A stretch of DNA of 64,000 nt from Campylobacter volucris (GCF_008245045.1 NZ_CP043428.1:744001-808000); one strand, 5' to 3'. Shown: positions 45,294 through 52,541, numbered from the stretch's first letter. The notes: generated by a model from the letters alone, not told the origin. Translations and numbers: made by a program.

Positions 45294-46156
45294 GCGACAT
45301 CCTTTAATACATATGGCTTTAAATCGCTTACCCATCTTGGATTTATTAGATATTTTGTTTGTTTGACAAGTAGCATTTCTTTTGTAAAATTGTCAGTTTT
45401 ATCAAGCAATTGTATAAAGTCATATATAAAATCTAAAGCATCGTGAATATGTTTATGTTGTATGTATTTTAAAAATTTATCATTTAATTTAAAAGTTAAT
45501 TCTAATCTCTTCCATCCTTTGAATTCTTCTTTAATTTTTTCTTTGTGATAGCTAGTCTGCTTTTCGTATTTATCATAAATCAAAATTCTATCAAGATTAA
45601 AAAACTTACTATGCACCCTATTTATATAAAGAGATTTTTTATAAAAGATCATTTCGCCATTAAATTCTTTTTCGGATGATATTTTGTATAAAATACTCTC
45701 ATATTTTCTTACAGAAGTATTTTCATCGCAAAAATCACAAGCTATATCGAAACTATAAGCTTTAAATCTTTTAACCATTTTGCTTAAAATTTTATATACA
45801 TCACCCACAACACTTTTACTAGGTTGAAAAAGTCCATTAAATTGCACTTCCACATAAAAATCTTTTTTCTTTTTATTTTTTCTAGCAACCTCGTGTGTGT
45901 CTTTTGAATTTTCTATTACTATTATGGTATTTGAAAGACTTTTATTTCGTGGTTTTATATTTATATATCTAACTTTGAATTCATAATACTTATCTTTAGT
46001 TTTTATACTTTTGAATTTTTCTTTTGTAAATTTTTCTATAACCTTATTGCGATTTGTTTTTCTAAGTTTTGTATATAAGTCATATTTTTTAAGAAATTTA
46101 TAAAATGCAAATTTTGGGATTACAAATTTGATACTATCATAGCCTATGTTTTGCAT
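45290..46156 (-). CDS. Putative replication-initiation-like phage protein
   Basis: A 288-residue basic protein. AYSFDIACDF near residue 133, ILIYDKYEKQTSYHKEK and then WKRLELTFKL follow the pattern of rolling-circle-type initiators and related phage replication proteins (a YDK...K element then R-[LI]-E-[LV] strand). I do not see a clear HUH pair, so the assignment is tentative and it may be another DNA-processing protein. It lies in the early operon with the two methyltransferases, linked by ATGA to the next gene. Confidence 0.45.
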   Translation of the reverse strand: MQNIGYDSIKFVIPKFAFYKFLKKYDLYTKLRKTNRNKVIEKFTKEKFKSIKTKDKYYEFKVRYINIKPRNKSLSNTIIVIENSKDTHEVARKNKKKKDFYVEVQFNGLFQPSKSVVGDVYKILSKMVKRFKAYSFDIACDFCDENTSVRKYESILYKISSEKEFNGEMIFYKKSLYINRVHSKFFNLDRILIYDKYEKQTSYHKEKIKEEFKGWKRLELTFKLNDKFLKYIQHKHIHDALDFIYDFIQLLDKTDNFTKEMLLVKQTKYLINPRWVSDLKPYVLKDVA

Positions 46157-46176
46157 TTTATTCCTTTCTTTTTTTG

Positions 46177-46335
46177 TTATTTTGCTACCTTATCAAAACC
46201 TTTTTTCATAACTAAAGATTTTGAATTTGCCTTTGTAAGTTTAAATCCTTTTGAGCTAAGCTCGCTTATTAAACTTTCTATTTCTCTTGCTTTTTTAAAT
46301 ACATCATTTTCTTTTTGTATGGGCTTAAAATTCAT
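46177..46335 (-). CDS. Small phage protein (52 aa)
   Basis: A short frame starting MNFKPIQKEND and ending GFDKVAK. It fills the gap between the cytosine methyltransferase (overlap 11 bases) and the gene starting at 46156. It is basic, helical and without similarity I can name. The overlap with its upstream neighbour and the otherwise empty gap support it. Confidence 0.5.
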   Translation of the reverse strand: MNFKPIQKENDVFKKAREIESLISELSSKGFKLTKANSKSLVMKKGFDKVAK

Positions 46336-47131
46336 TGTTACTCACTTTTTGTATTTTTATAAAAGAATAAATAGCCAAACCGTAAATTTTGACTATTGTT
46401 GGTATAATTGAATTACCTAATGCTTTAACTCTGTCCATCGTTTCGGATATCCCATCATATCCTCGTATATCAATGCTATTAATCTCATAATTTTTTTTGG
46501 GCATTTCTCTATACATGCTACATAAGGAAATAATCTTTTTTGATGGTTTTTGTGTGTTTTCATTTGCGTAGAAATACTGAAATTTTTCATTGAAAAACTG
46601 TCCGATGCTATTGGAGTTGGCAGAAGTTTTCCAACATAACACATAAGCTCTTTCTCTTTTATGCGGGTATCCAAAGGACTTAGCACATAATAGTTGCCAC
46701 CACAAATCATAGCCGATTGATTGAAGTTCTTTGATAAACACTTGTCTATTACTATCTCTCCGAATAAGTTCGGAACTATTCTCAAACAATATAAATTTTG
46801 GTTTTGTGAATTTGATAATTCGAATAACTTCATAAAATAATCCACTCCTTTGCCCTTGTAATCCTATTCTGTTTCCTGCTATGCTTAGATCTTGACATGG
46901 GAAGCCTGCTGTAATTAAGTCGATTTTGTCTTTAAAATCATTTTCGTTTATTTTTTCCACATTGTTAAAAATATGTTTTTTGTTAAAATTTTGCTTTAAA
47001 ATTTTTTGACAATAAGGTTCAATCTCACAAAAAGCCAAAGTATTAAAAGCTCTCTCATCTGCCATTTTTAATCCCAAAGCAAAACCACCTATACCACTAA
47101 ACAAATCTAGATGATTTATTTGCATTCTCAA
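46325..47131 (-). CDS. C5-cytosine DNA methyltransferase
   Basis: A 268-residue Dcm-type MTase. Motif I DLFSGIGGFALG (about residue 9), motif IV with the catalytic Cys AGFPCQDLSIAG, motif VI in the variant form FENSSEL (normally ENV), motif VIII GYPHKRERAYVL and motif X RVKALGNSIIP are all visible. The target-recognition region between VIII and X is short. No partner nuclease is adjacent. It starts 4 bases inside the upstream 59-aa gene's end. Likely an orphan phage MTase for evasion of restriction. Confidence 0.92.
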   Translation of the reverse strand: MRMQINHLDLFSGIGGFALGLKMADERAFNTLAFCEIEPYCQKILKQNFNKKHIFNNVEKINENDFKDKIDLITAGFPCQDLSIAGNRIGLQGQRSGLFYEVIRIIKFTKPKFILFENSSELIRRDSNRQVFIKELQSIGYDLWWQLLCAKSFGYPHKRERAYVLCWKTSANSNSIGQFFNEKFQYFYANENTQKPSKKIISLCSMYREMPKKNYEINSIDIRGYDGISETMDRVKALGNSIIPTIVKIYGLAIYSFIKIQKVSNNEF

Positions 47132-47307
47132 CCTTTCAATAATTCTTTTGCTTTTATCAAGAGTTTTTTTAAATCATCTAGGTTAGATCTTAATTCATCT
47201 TCATCACACTCTTCCATGTAGTCAATCAACTCTAAGCATTCTTTGTTAATTAAAGCCAAAGCTCTTGCGTGTTCTATGGCAGTATTTAGTTTTTCTTTAA
47301 AAGACAT
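47128..47307 (-). CDS. Small phage protein (59 aa)
   Basis: The start at 47307 (MSFKEKLNTAIEHAR) is favoured over an ATG 15 codons earlier because AAAAAGGAAG lies just before it. An acidic, helical protein (EECDEDELRSNLDDLKKLL). No family recognised. It overlaps the cytosine methyltransferase by four bases and is the first gene of the early minus-strand operon. Confidence 0.6.
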   Translation of the reverse strand: MSFKEKLNTAIEHARALALINKECLELIDYMEECDEDELRSNLDDLKKLLIKAKELLKG

Positions 47308-47338
47308 TTTCTTCCTTTTTATAGTGTTTAAATGGAAG

Positions 47339-47362
47339 TTAAAAACCACCATAAAGGTGGTT
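47339..47362 (-). terminator. Terminator hairpin upstream of the 59-aa gene
   Basis: On the minus strand AACCACC, 5-base loop, GGTGGTT followed by a T-run (TTTTTAA). A classic intrinsic terminator that would end transcripts coming from the repressor side. Confidence 0.65.
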
Positions 47363-47613
47363 ACTCAAAATAAAGAAAGCTAACTAGCTTTAAGGGAGCT
47401 TAACTCCCATTTAAACACTACTTATGTCAAAACATAGAGCCTGCATTCAAAGTTATTTAAACTTTTGGTATTTTGACTATTTAACAAAGCTTTTTATAAA
47501 AAGCTCACTTTCCCACCCGTCGCCGTGGAGTGTGATAAATAAAGAACATGCTAGCTAGCTTGGTGATCAAGCTAGCTATAAGGAAATTCACTTAAAACCT
47601 AGTTTCAAGCTTT
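47363..47613. other. Non-coding stretch rich in dyads
   Basis: No coding frame is seen. It holds AAAGCT/AGCTTT (47376-47391), GGGAG/CTCCC (47394-47408), a perfect 18-bp palindrome AGCTTTTTATAAAAAGCT (47488-47505), a small CCAC/GTGG hairpin inside an unusually GC-rich CCCGTCGCCGTGG patch (47512-47528), and an 11-bp stem TAGCTAGCTTG/CAAGCTAGCTA (47552-47578). It could be an origin, a packaging or partition site, or encode a structured RNA. Confidence 0.5.
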
Positions 47614-47660
47614 AAAAACCTTTTAAGCACACTTAAAAAAATGTGCTTAATGAGGTTTTT
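47614..47660. terminator. Long hairpin terminator
   Basis: Two stacked stems: AAAAACCT/AGGTTTTT (47614-47621 with 47653-47660) and TTAAGCACA/TGTGCTTAA (47623-47631 with 47642-47650). It abuts the stop of the 99-aa gene, and both strands end in a T-run, so it can work in both directions. Confidence 0.75.
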
Positions 47661-47958
47661 ATGCTACCTCATCAATTTCTTTTAAAATCTCTGATATCTC
47701 TTGTATAGTTTTTGTTTTTTCTTCTACCAAAGCTGTAAATTTTTTATGCTTTAGTTTTAAATCTTCTAATCTCTTAGATAATCTTAAATCCTCATTCAAA
47801 AAACCAAGTCTTAAAAGTGCTTTTTCTACTTTAGAATTTGTTACACTTTTATCACTAAGCCAAACTTTTAAAGTTTGATTTTTCAAATTGAGTTTTCTTT
47901 CTATTTCATCAAAAGTTTTTAATCCTAATTTTTCTTTAATTTTGTCATTAATACACAT
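47659..47958 (-). CDS. Putative phage regulator (99 aa)
   Basis: A 99-residue protein whose first half reads like a helix-turn-helix (FDEIERKLNLKNQTLKVWLSDKSV) and whose second half is a coiled coil (RLEDLKLKHKKFTALVEEKTKTIQEI in two parts). It is immediately downstream of the 68-aa gene on the leftward transcript from the operator region, where Cro- or CII-like regulators sit. No family confirmed. Confidence 0.55.
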   Translation of the reverse strand: MCINDKIKEKLGLKTFDEIERKLNLKNQTLKVWLSDKSVTNSKVEKALLRLGFLNEDLRLSKRLEDLKLKHKKFTALVEEKTKTIQEISEILKEIDEVA

Positions 47959-48165
47959 TTATTTACCCTCATAATGAACTATGATGGTTTCAAATAAACC
48001 ATCGCTAATAGCTTCAAGTTTTACAAATGCATGTTCATGCAATAAATTTAAAGCCTCATTAAATTCGCTTTCTTTTATATTCATTCGTTTAAAAAGTGCG
48101 TCTTTTTTTATAGATTTTTCATTTTTAACTATACTCAAAATAGTATTTGCGTATGCACTTATCAT
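47959..48165 (-). CDS. Small winged-helix-like phage protein (68 aa)
   Basis: The start at 48165 (MISAYANTILSIV) is chosen because AAAGGAAAC precedes it; an in-frame ATG 24 codons upstream would run into the operator region. KSIKKDALFKRMNIKESEFNEAL looks like a winged-helix DNA-binding motif. First gene of the leftward transcript opposite the repressor, so a Cro-like early regulator is possible. Confidence 0.55.
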   Translation of the reverse strand: MISAYANTILSIVKNEKSIKKDALFKRMNIKESEFNEALNLLHEHAFVKLEAISDGLFETIIVHYEGK

Positions 48166-48334
48166 TTTGTTTCCTTTATCTTTATAACTACAAGCATAAT
48201 TGATAATATAGTTATAATCACGCCAGCTATAATCCAATCTTCCATCTTGTATCCTTTTTTATACTTAAGCAAAAAGTTGGTATTCTTTTTGCTAAAAAAA
48301 TAATTATTTTTTTTAACTTTGATAATTATAAATC

Positions 48335-48395
48335 ATTTTGACTTATTTGTCAAGTCAAAATATAAAAATATTTTAAAATCAATTCTTTTTGATTT
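48335..48395. promoter_or_regulatory. Divergent operator region of the prophage repressor
   Basis: Two dyads lie in the 264-base gap between the divergent genes: ATTTTGACTT/AAGTCAAAAT (48335-48344, 48352-48361) and AAATCAA/TTGATTT (48376-48382, 48389-48395). They share the element TCAAAA/TTTTGA and overlap likely promoters (TTGACT). These should be the repressor binding sites. Confidence 0.65.
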
Positions 48396-48429
48396 GTAAT
48401 ATTAAATTATTTTTTTAAAGGATATAGCT

Positions 48430-48813
48430 GTGGATTATGAAGAAGTTATTAGAATACTAAAGAAAATTGCCAATGCTGATACTATAAAAGATTTAAGTGA
48501 AATACTTAATGTAAATTATACTACATTTAATACTTGGGCGGTTAGAGGGGAAATCCCCCTAAAAAGAATTAAAGAATTTTCAGAGAAACTAGGTGTTAAT
48601 ATTGATATGATTATCAGCGGGGATATTAATTCTAAAGGGAATAAAAATATCATATTGCAAGGCAAAAACAACTCTATTAATTTTCCAACTAATAACAATC
48701 ACAATGATAAATTACAAAAGTTTTTATCTTTGCATGAAAAATATGGAAATGAAGCTTTATTGGATCAATTTATCAACAAACTAGAAATTTTAAAAAAAGC
48801 TACTGAGGAATAA
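48430..48813 (+). CDS. CI-like prophage repressor
   Basis: A 127-residue regulator starting at GTG (48430) after AAAGGAT. A helix-turn-helix of the Phage_CI type (IKDLSEILNVNYTTFNTWAVRGEIPLKRI in two parts) fills the first 60 residues. Then comes an Asn/Gly-rich element, GNKNIILQGKNNSI (70-83), and a helical tail. It lacks a peptidase S24 domain, so it would not be RecA-cleaved. The Asn/Gly element also appears in the next gene. It leads a plus-strand cluster with two nucleases. Confidence 0.8.
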   Translation: MDYEEVIRILKKIANADTIKDLSEILNVNYTTFNTWAVRGEIPLKRIKEFSEKLGVNIDMIISGDINSKGNKNIILQGKNNSINFPTNNNHNDKLQKFLSLHEKYGNEALLDQFINKLEILKKATEE

Positions 48814-48815
48814 AA

Positions 48816-49121
48816 ATGGAATTTATAAATACTTTAAATGATTATAAATGGCTTATTTTTGCATTATTGCTAGGTGCTATTTTATTTGTTTATTCGGTTA
48901 AAGAGGAAGCAAAAAGAAAAAGACAAGAATGGGAAGCTATAAGATGTGAAGAAGTTTCTAGGATAAGCGATGGTGTTTCAAGCGGTATAATAAGAATATT
49001 TAATGATGAAAATTTTATACAAGCTTTAAAAAACGGTGTTTGTATAAAAATTACAATAAATGTTGATGGTAGTCAAAATATTGTCATTGCTGGCGATAAC
49101 AATCAAATACAAAGAATATAA
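48816..49121 (+). CDS. Membrane-anchored small protein with N/G-rich motif
   Basis: A 101-residue protein, 2 bases after the repressor stop. One membrane helix (about 12-29) is followed by a basic, charged stretch (EEAKRKRQEWE). The C-terminus ends in DGSQNIVIAGDNNQI (84-98), the same pattern as the repressor's GNKNIILQGKNNSI. The motif may be an interaction element joining the two proteins. No named family. Its stop (49119-49121) is followed directly by the ATG of the next gene. Confidence 0.65.
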   Translation: MEFINTLNDYKWLIFALLLGAILFVYSVKEEAKRKRQEWEAIRCEEVSRISDGVSSGIIRIFNDENFIQALKNGVCIKITINVDGSQNIVIAGDNNQIQRI

Positions 49122-50501
49122 ATGCTTGTTTGGGGTGCTATAGCAATTTGGCTTTTAATTTTATTTTATTATTGTTTTGATGATTTTGTTAAAGCTTTTT
49201 TAATATCCTCATTCATTTTATTTTGTCTTTGGTTGTTAATGGTATTTGTTAATACTTTCAAACATAAACCACAAAAACAAAAAAATCAAGAAGACAATCA
49301 CATATCAAAAGATAATCTTTATAACACTACGCTTAATTTTACTCAAACACCTTTTAATCAAAAAACAAATGCTTATAAAAAATCCTTCAACCATAGTAGC
49401 AATATTAATCAAAATTTCCAAGAAAGAATTTTACCAAGATCAAGAAACAAGATAGAATACAAACCAAACAAATATGATGAAATGTATCCTTATAACTATT
49501 CTGAATTAAATCCATCTTACCTTCAAACAAATCCAAAAGAGTATTTCATAAAAGATGGCTTAAAACTTAATGTTATAATAATAGACACCGAGACAACAGG
49601 TTTGAGAGAATGGGAAGATGAGATACTTCAACTTTCAATCATAGATGAAACAGGATATTTAATCTTTGATAAATATTTCAAACCTAAATATAAATCTACT
49701 TGGATAGAGGCTCAAAAAATTCATGGTATAAAACCTGCTTTTGTTCAAAATAAAGCTCCTATAGATAACTATAAAATTCAACTAGAAAAAATTTTTAATG
49801 ATGCTGATGTAATAATAGGTTACAACATAGATTTTGATTTAAAGTTTATAAAACGCGTAATAGATTTTAAAAAACCTATGTTTTACATTGATGTAATGAA
49901 ACTTTTTACAAGTTACTATCATGAGAAAAGTTCTATACTTCCAAATATCGATTGTGGTTATAAATATAAAAAACTTACTTTTGCAGCATGGCATTTTAAA
50001 AATCCTAATGCATTAGATCCTTTAAATTTTTATGGGGCACACGGAGCACTTGAAGACGCTAGAGCTACTTTATATGTATTAACAAAACTAGAACAAACCC
50101 TATCTTCTACACCTAGTTATAAAAATTTTAAAGAAAGATTGGGTTTTAATAGAATAATTGATTTATTTTATCAAGATTTTCTAAAAAAAGAAGAGGAGGA
50201 ATTAAACAAACAAAAACTTAAATCAGATATAAAAGATAATGTTGATAAATTATATAATGAGATGATCACAACTTTAGGCAGTGATGTAAAAATTTCAAAA
50301 ATCATTCATAATTCCTATGCGACTTTTTATATAAAAAATCAAAAAAAATGGATTATGAAAGTTTATTTTAATGAAAAAGCAAAAGCAGAAAAAGCTCTTT
50401 TAAATCTTCCAAATTCAAAATTTAGAAAAGTTGATGAAAAGTTTTTTATAAGACAAAATAAAAAATTAAACGAGATTATAAATTCATTTATTATCGAATA
50501 A
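49122..50501 (+). CDS. Membrane-anchored DEDDh 3'-5' exonuclease
   Basis: A 459-residue protein. Two hydrophobic segments (about 2-19 and 24-44) anchor it; a low-complexity Asn/Lys linker runs to about 140. A DnaQ-type exonuclease domain (about 148-325) has motif I IDTETTG (Asp155, Glu157), motif II GYNIDFD (Asp239) and motif III HGALED (His307, Asp312), so all four catalytic residues are there. A C-terminal domain (380-459) contains SYATFYIKNQKKWIMKVYF, which looks related to the end of the next protein. No spacer separates it from the upstream gene. Degradation of phage DNA at the membrane is a possible role (inference). Confidence 0.82.
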   Translation: MLVWGAIAIWLLILFYYCFDDFVKAFLISSFILFCLWLLMVFVNTFKHKPQKQKNQEDNHISKDNLYNTTLNFTQTPFNQKTNAYKKSFNHSSNINQNFQERILPRSRNKIEYKPNKYDEMYPYNYSELNPSYLQTNPKEYFIKDGLKLNVIIIDTETTGLREWEDEILQLSIIDETGYLIFDKYFKPKYKSTWIEAQKIHGIKPAFVQNKAPIDNYKIQLEKIFNDADVIIGYNIDFDLKFIKRVIDFKKPMFYIDVMKLFTSYYHEKSSILPNIDCGYKYKKLTFAAWHFKNPNALDPLNFYGAHGALEDARATLYVLTKLEQTLSSTPSYKNFKERLGFNRIIDLFYQDFLKKEEEELNKQKLKSDIKDNVDKLYNEMITTLGSDVKISKIIHNSYATFYIKNQKKWIMKVYFNEKAKAEKALLNLPNSKFRKVDEKFFIRQNKKLNEIINSFIIE

Positions 50502-50599
50502 AATTTTATTTTATAAAAACATAATAATTTCACAACCCAAGAATGCAATTAAAAAATAATAATTTTAAAGTATATAAATAATATCTTTTTAAAAATGGC

Positions 50600-50644
50600 T
50601 ATAATATAATTACTAAAATTTTATTTGATAATTATATTAAGGGG
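50600..50644 (+). promoter_or_regulatory. Promoter and ribosome site of the HsdR_N nuclease gene
   Basis: TATAAT at 50600-50605 in the context GGCTATAAT, then AAGGGG just before the ATG at 50651. So this gene can be expressed apart from the three upstream genes. The 50502-50599 stretch is AT-rich with nothing else seen. Confidence 0.6.
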
Positions 50645-50650
50645 TAAAAT

Positions 50651-51697
50651 ATGGATTTTGAAAATTCTATAAATTCTATAGCAGAAACAATAGCAGAAAG
50701 AAAAAATTTAGTAAATACTGAAGAATCAACCAAAATGACTTTTATCATGCCATTTTTAAAAGCATTGGGGTATGATGTGTTTGATCCAAGCGTAGTAGTC
50801 CCTGAATATATAGCTGATATCGGAACAAAAAAAGGTGAAAAAGTAGATTACGCTATTTTCAAAGATGGAAAACCTTTTATATACATAGAAGCTAAAAATC
50901 ACACTGAAAATTTAAGCAATCATAATAACCAACTAACTAGATATTTTAACACATCACCTAGTGTTAAATTTGCTATTTTAACAAATGGGATAGAATATAG
51001 ATTTTTCACAGATCTTGATCAAATAAATATAATGGATCAAATTCCTTTTTTAACAATTAATCTTGAAAAATTAAAAGCTAGAGACATTAAAGATTTAAAA
51101 AAATTTATATGTTCAGATTTAAATCTAGATGAGATACTAAACACAGCAAAAGAGAAAAAATATTATCAAAGTATACAAGATATCTTCAAAAAAGAGATAG
51201 AAAATCCAAGTGATGATTTTGTTGTTCTTTTTGCAAAACAACTCACAGACAAAAGAATGACCGCCTCAACTATTGAGGAATTTAGAGCTTATATAAAAAA
51301 ATCTTTTAAAGAACTTATAAATGATATAGCATATGATAAAATCACTAGTATAAAAAATAATCTTCAAGAAATTAACAACGATGAAAAAGATGAAGAAAGC
51401 TACGATGATGAAAAAGAAATTTTAACAACAGAAGAAGAACTTCAAGGCTTTTACATAGTAAAATCCATTCTTGCTGGTGCGGGTGCTAACTTGCAGGATA
51501 TATCCTACAAAGATACTTTAAGCTATTTTGCAATCTTGTATCAAAATAGAGTAACAAAATGGATATGTAGGTTAAATTTTACAAAAACAAAAAAATGGGT
51601 AAGTTTCCCAGATGACACATACGAACAAATAGAAAAACTAGAAGATTTGTATAAATTGCAAGATAAGATCATCAAGTCATATAATGATAGAAAGTAA
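50651..51697 (+). CDS. HsdR_N-type PD-(D/E)xK nuclease-like protein
   Basis: A 348-residue protein with the type I restriction R-subunit N-terminal fold. It has VDYAIFKDGKPFIYIEAKNH, i.e. Asp66, Glu80 and Lys82 of the PD-(D/E)xK site, then QLTRYF and ILTNGIEYRFF. There are no helicase motifs, so it is a stand-alone nuclease domain. A charged linker (240-258) leads to a C-terminal domain (about 260-348) with SYFAILYQNRVTKWICRLNF, similar to the end of the upstream exonuclease. It lies between the repressor cluster and the lysis genes, a usual position for phage-carried defence or exclusion genes. Function not established. Confidence 0.8.
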   Translation: MDFENSINSIAETIAERKNLVNTEESTKMTFIMPFLKALGYDVFDPSVVVPEYIADIGTKKGEKVDYAIFKDGKPFIYIEAKNHTENLSNHNNQLTRYFNTSPSVKFAILTNGIEYRFFTDLDQINIMDQIPFLTINLEKLKARDIKDLKKFICSDLNLDEILNTAKEKKYYQSIQDIFKKEIENPSDDFVVLFAKQLTDKRMTASTIEEFRAYIKKSFKELINDIAYDKITSIKNNLQEINNDEKDEESYDDEKEILTTEEELQGFYIVKSILAGAGANLQDISYKDTLSYFAILYQNRVTKWICRLNFTKTKKWVSFPDDTYEQIEKLEDLYKLQDKIIKSYNDRK

Positions 51698-51771
51698 TTT
51701 CTATCATTAGATAAAATATAATGTATATTGTTATCATATAAGGTAATGAAGAATCTTATTAGCCCTACTTC

Positions 51772-52041
51772 TCACTCATTCAACTCCTTAATTTTATCTA
51801 TATTGATCTCACATTGCTTATAGTGGTAAAAAAGCTCACTATAAGCTTTTAATATATCTTTTTCATCTTGCACTATAGGTTTATGCGCTCTATCAAATTC
51901 TAAAAGCTCATTTGGTATTTGCACTTTTTGAATTTGTATTTTGGTTAATACTTGTGTTTTGCTCCCACAGCCTATCAAGCATAGCATTAAAAAGCTTAGT
52001 GGTATTAGTTTCATTGCTTTTGGATATATAGTTTTTAACAT
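51772..52041 (-). CDS. Rz1-like outer-membrane spanin lipoprotein
   Basis: A small lipoprotein in a different frame, overlapping the 3' end of the Rz-like gene by 134 bases. The ATG at 52041 is chosen (GAGGG six bases before it). The signal MKLIPLSFLMLCLIGC ends in a lipobox with LIGC. The rest is a short periplasmic domain with little proline. The embedded arrangement and lipobox are the hallmark of Rz1. With Rz it fuses inner and outer membranes at the last step of lysis. Confidence 0.75.
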   Translation of the reverse strand: MLKTIYPKAMKLIPLSFLMLCLIGCGSKTQVLTKIQIQKVQIPNELLEFDRAHKPIVQDEKDILKAYSELFYHYKQCEINIDKIKELNE

Positions 52042-52300
52042 CATCAACCCTCGTTTTGATTTGATTTTTTTGAGTATTTGCATGAAAGAGTGCTTTTAGC
52101 TCTTGCTCGTGTCTTATTTTAAGCTCCTGAGTAATCCTTGTGAGTTCATTGTTTACACTCAAAGCTAAATTTAAATCACTTTGACTTTTTTCTAATTTTG
52201 CACTTGTGCTATCTAGTTTCAAATATAAAAATACATTAAGCATAAGCATTAATGCTAAAGCAATATAAAGCTTTGTATTTTTAAATAAAAGATTTATCAT
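51908..52300 (-). CDS. Rz-like inner-membrane spanin
   Basis: A 130-residue protein with one N-terminal membrane helix (about 10-27, LYIALALMLMLNVFLYL) and a periplasmic coiled coil (STSAKLEKSQSDLNLALSVNNEL in two parts), the usual i-spanin design. It overlaps the lipoprotein gene. It is transcribed after endolysin and holin, or from the strong internal promoter at 52432-52460. Confidence 0.75.
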   Translation of the reverse strand: MINLLFKNTKLYIALALMLMLNVFLYLKLDSTSAKLEKSQSDLNLALSVNNELTRITQELKIRHEQELKALFHANTQKNQIKTRVDDVKNYISKSNETNTTKLFNAMLDRLWEQNTSINQNTNSKSANTK

Positions 52301-52339
52301 TTCTTATTTTAGAAGTTTAAGTAAGATTTGAGTATAATT

Positions 52340-52516
52340 TCAAAGGGTGGAACACCAAAGGTGGCCGCCTTTGGTGTTAATCAACATCCAGTTAGGTGGT
52401 GATTAAATTGAACCATAAAATTCTAGTAATAATTATACTACTTTGTATAATTATAGTCAAGGCTTACTAATACTTGATTTCCCCTTTAAAAAGGGGAGCT
52501 AGAATACCACCTTTGA
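52340..52516. other. Structured non-coding stretch in the lysis cassette
   Basis: The 240 bases between endolysin and Rz hold: an outer pairing TCAAAGG(G)TGG (52340-52350) with CCACCTTTGA (52507-52516); an 11-bp stem AACACCAAAGG/CCTTTGGTGTT (52351-52378); TTAATCA/TGATTAA (52377-52406); a 10-bp dyad ATAATTATAC/GTATAATTAT (52429-52454); and CCCCTT/AAGGGG (52481-52496). No frame codes here. It could form a branched RNA or regulatory DNA. Confidence 0.55.
52432..52460 (-). promoter_or_regulatory. Consensus sigma70 promoter facing the spanin genes
   Basis: On the minus strand TTGACT (52460-52455), a 17-base spacer and TATAAT (52437-52432). Both boxes are near perfect, unusual for Campylobacter where -35 boxes are weak. 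A 10-bp dyad covers the -10 and spacer, which suggests control by a DNA-binding protein. Transcripts would start near 52425 with a 5' leader of about 125 bases containing two hairpins. Confidence 0.7.
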
Positions 52517-52541
52517 CCTACTTAAACTTTTATCTCCTTTC

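Noticed and set aside
46151-46411. An 86-residue plus-strand frame opposite the early operon
   Set aside because: It is antisense to the 52-aa gene and the methyltransferase end; phenylalanine-rich composition is typical of reverse reads of AT-rich coding DNA.
46417-46845. A 142-residue reading frame on the minus strand inside the cytosine methyltransferase gene
   Set aside because: It is the other frame of a gene with all C5-MTase motifs, and its own product has no recognisable features.
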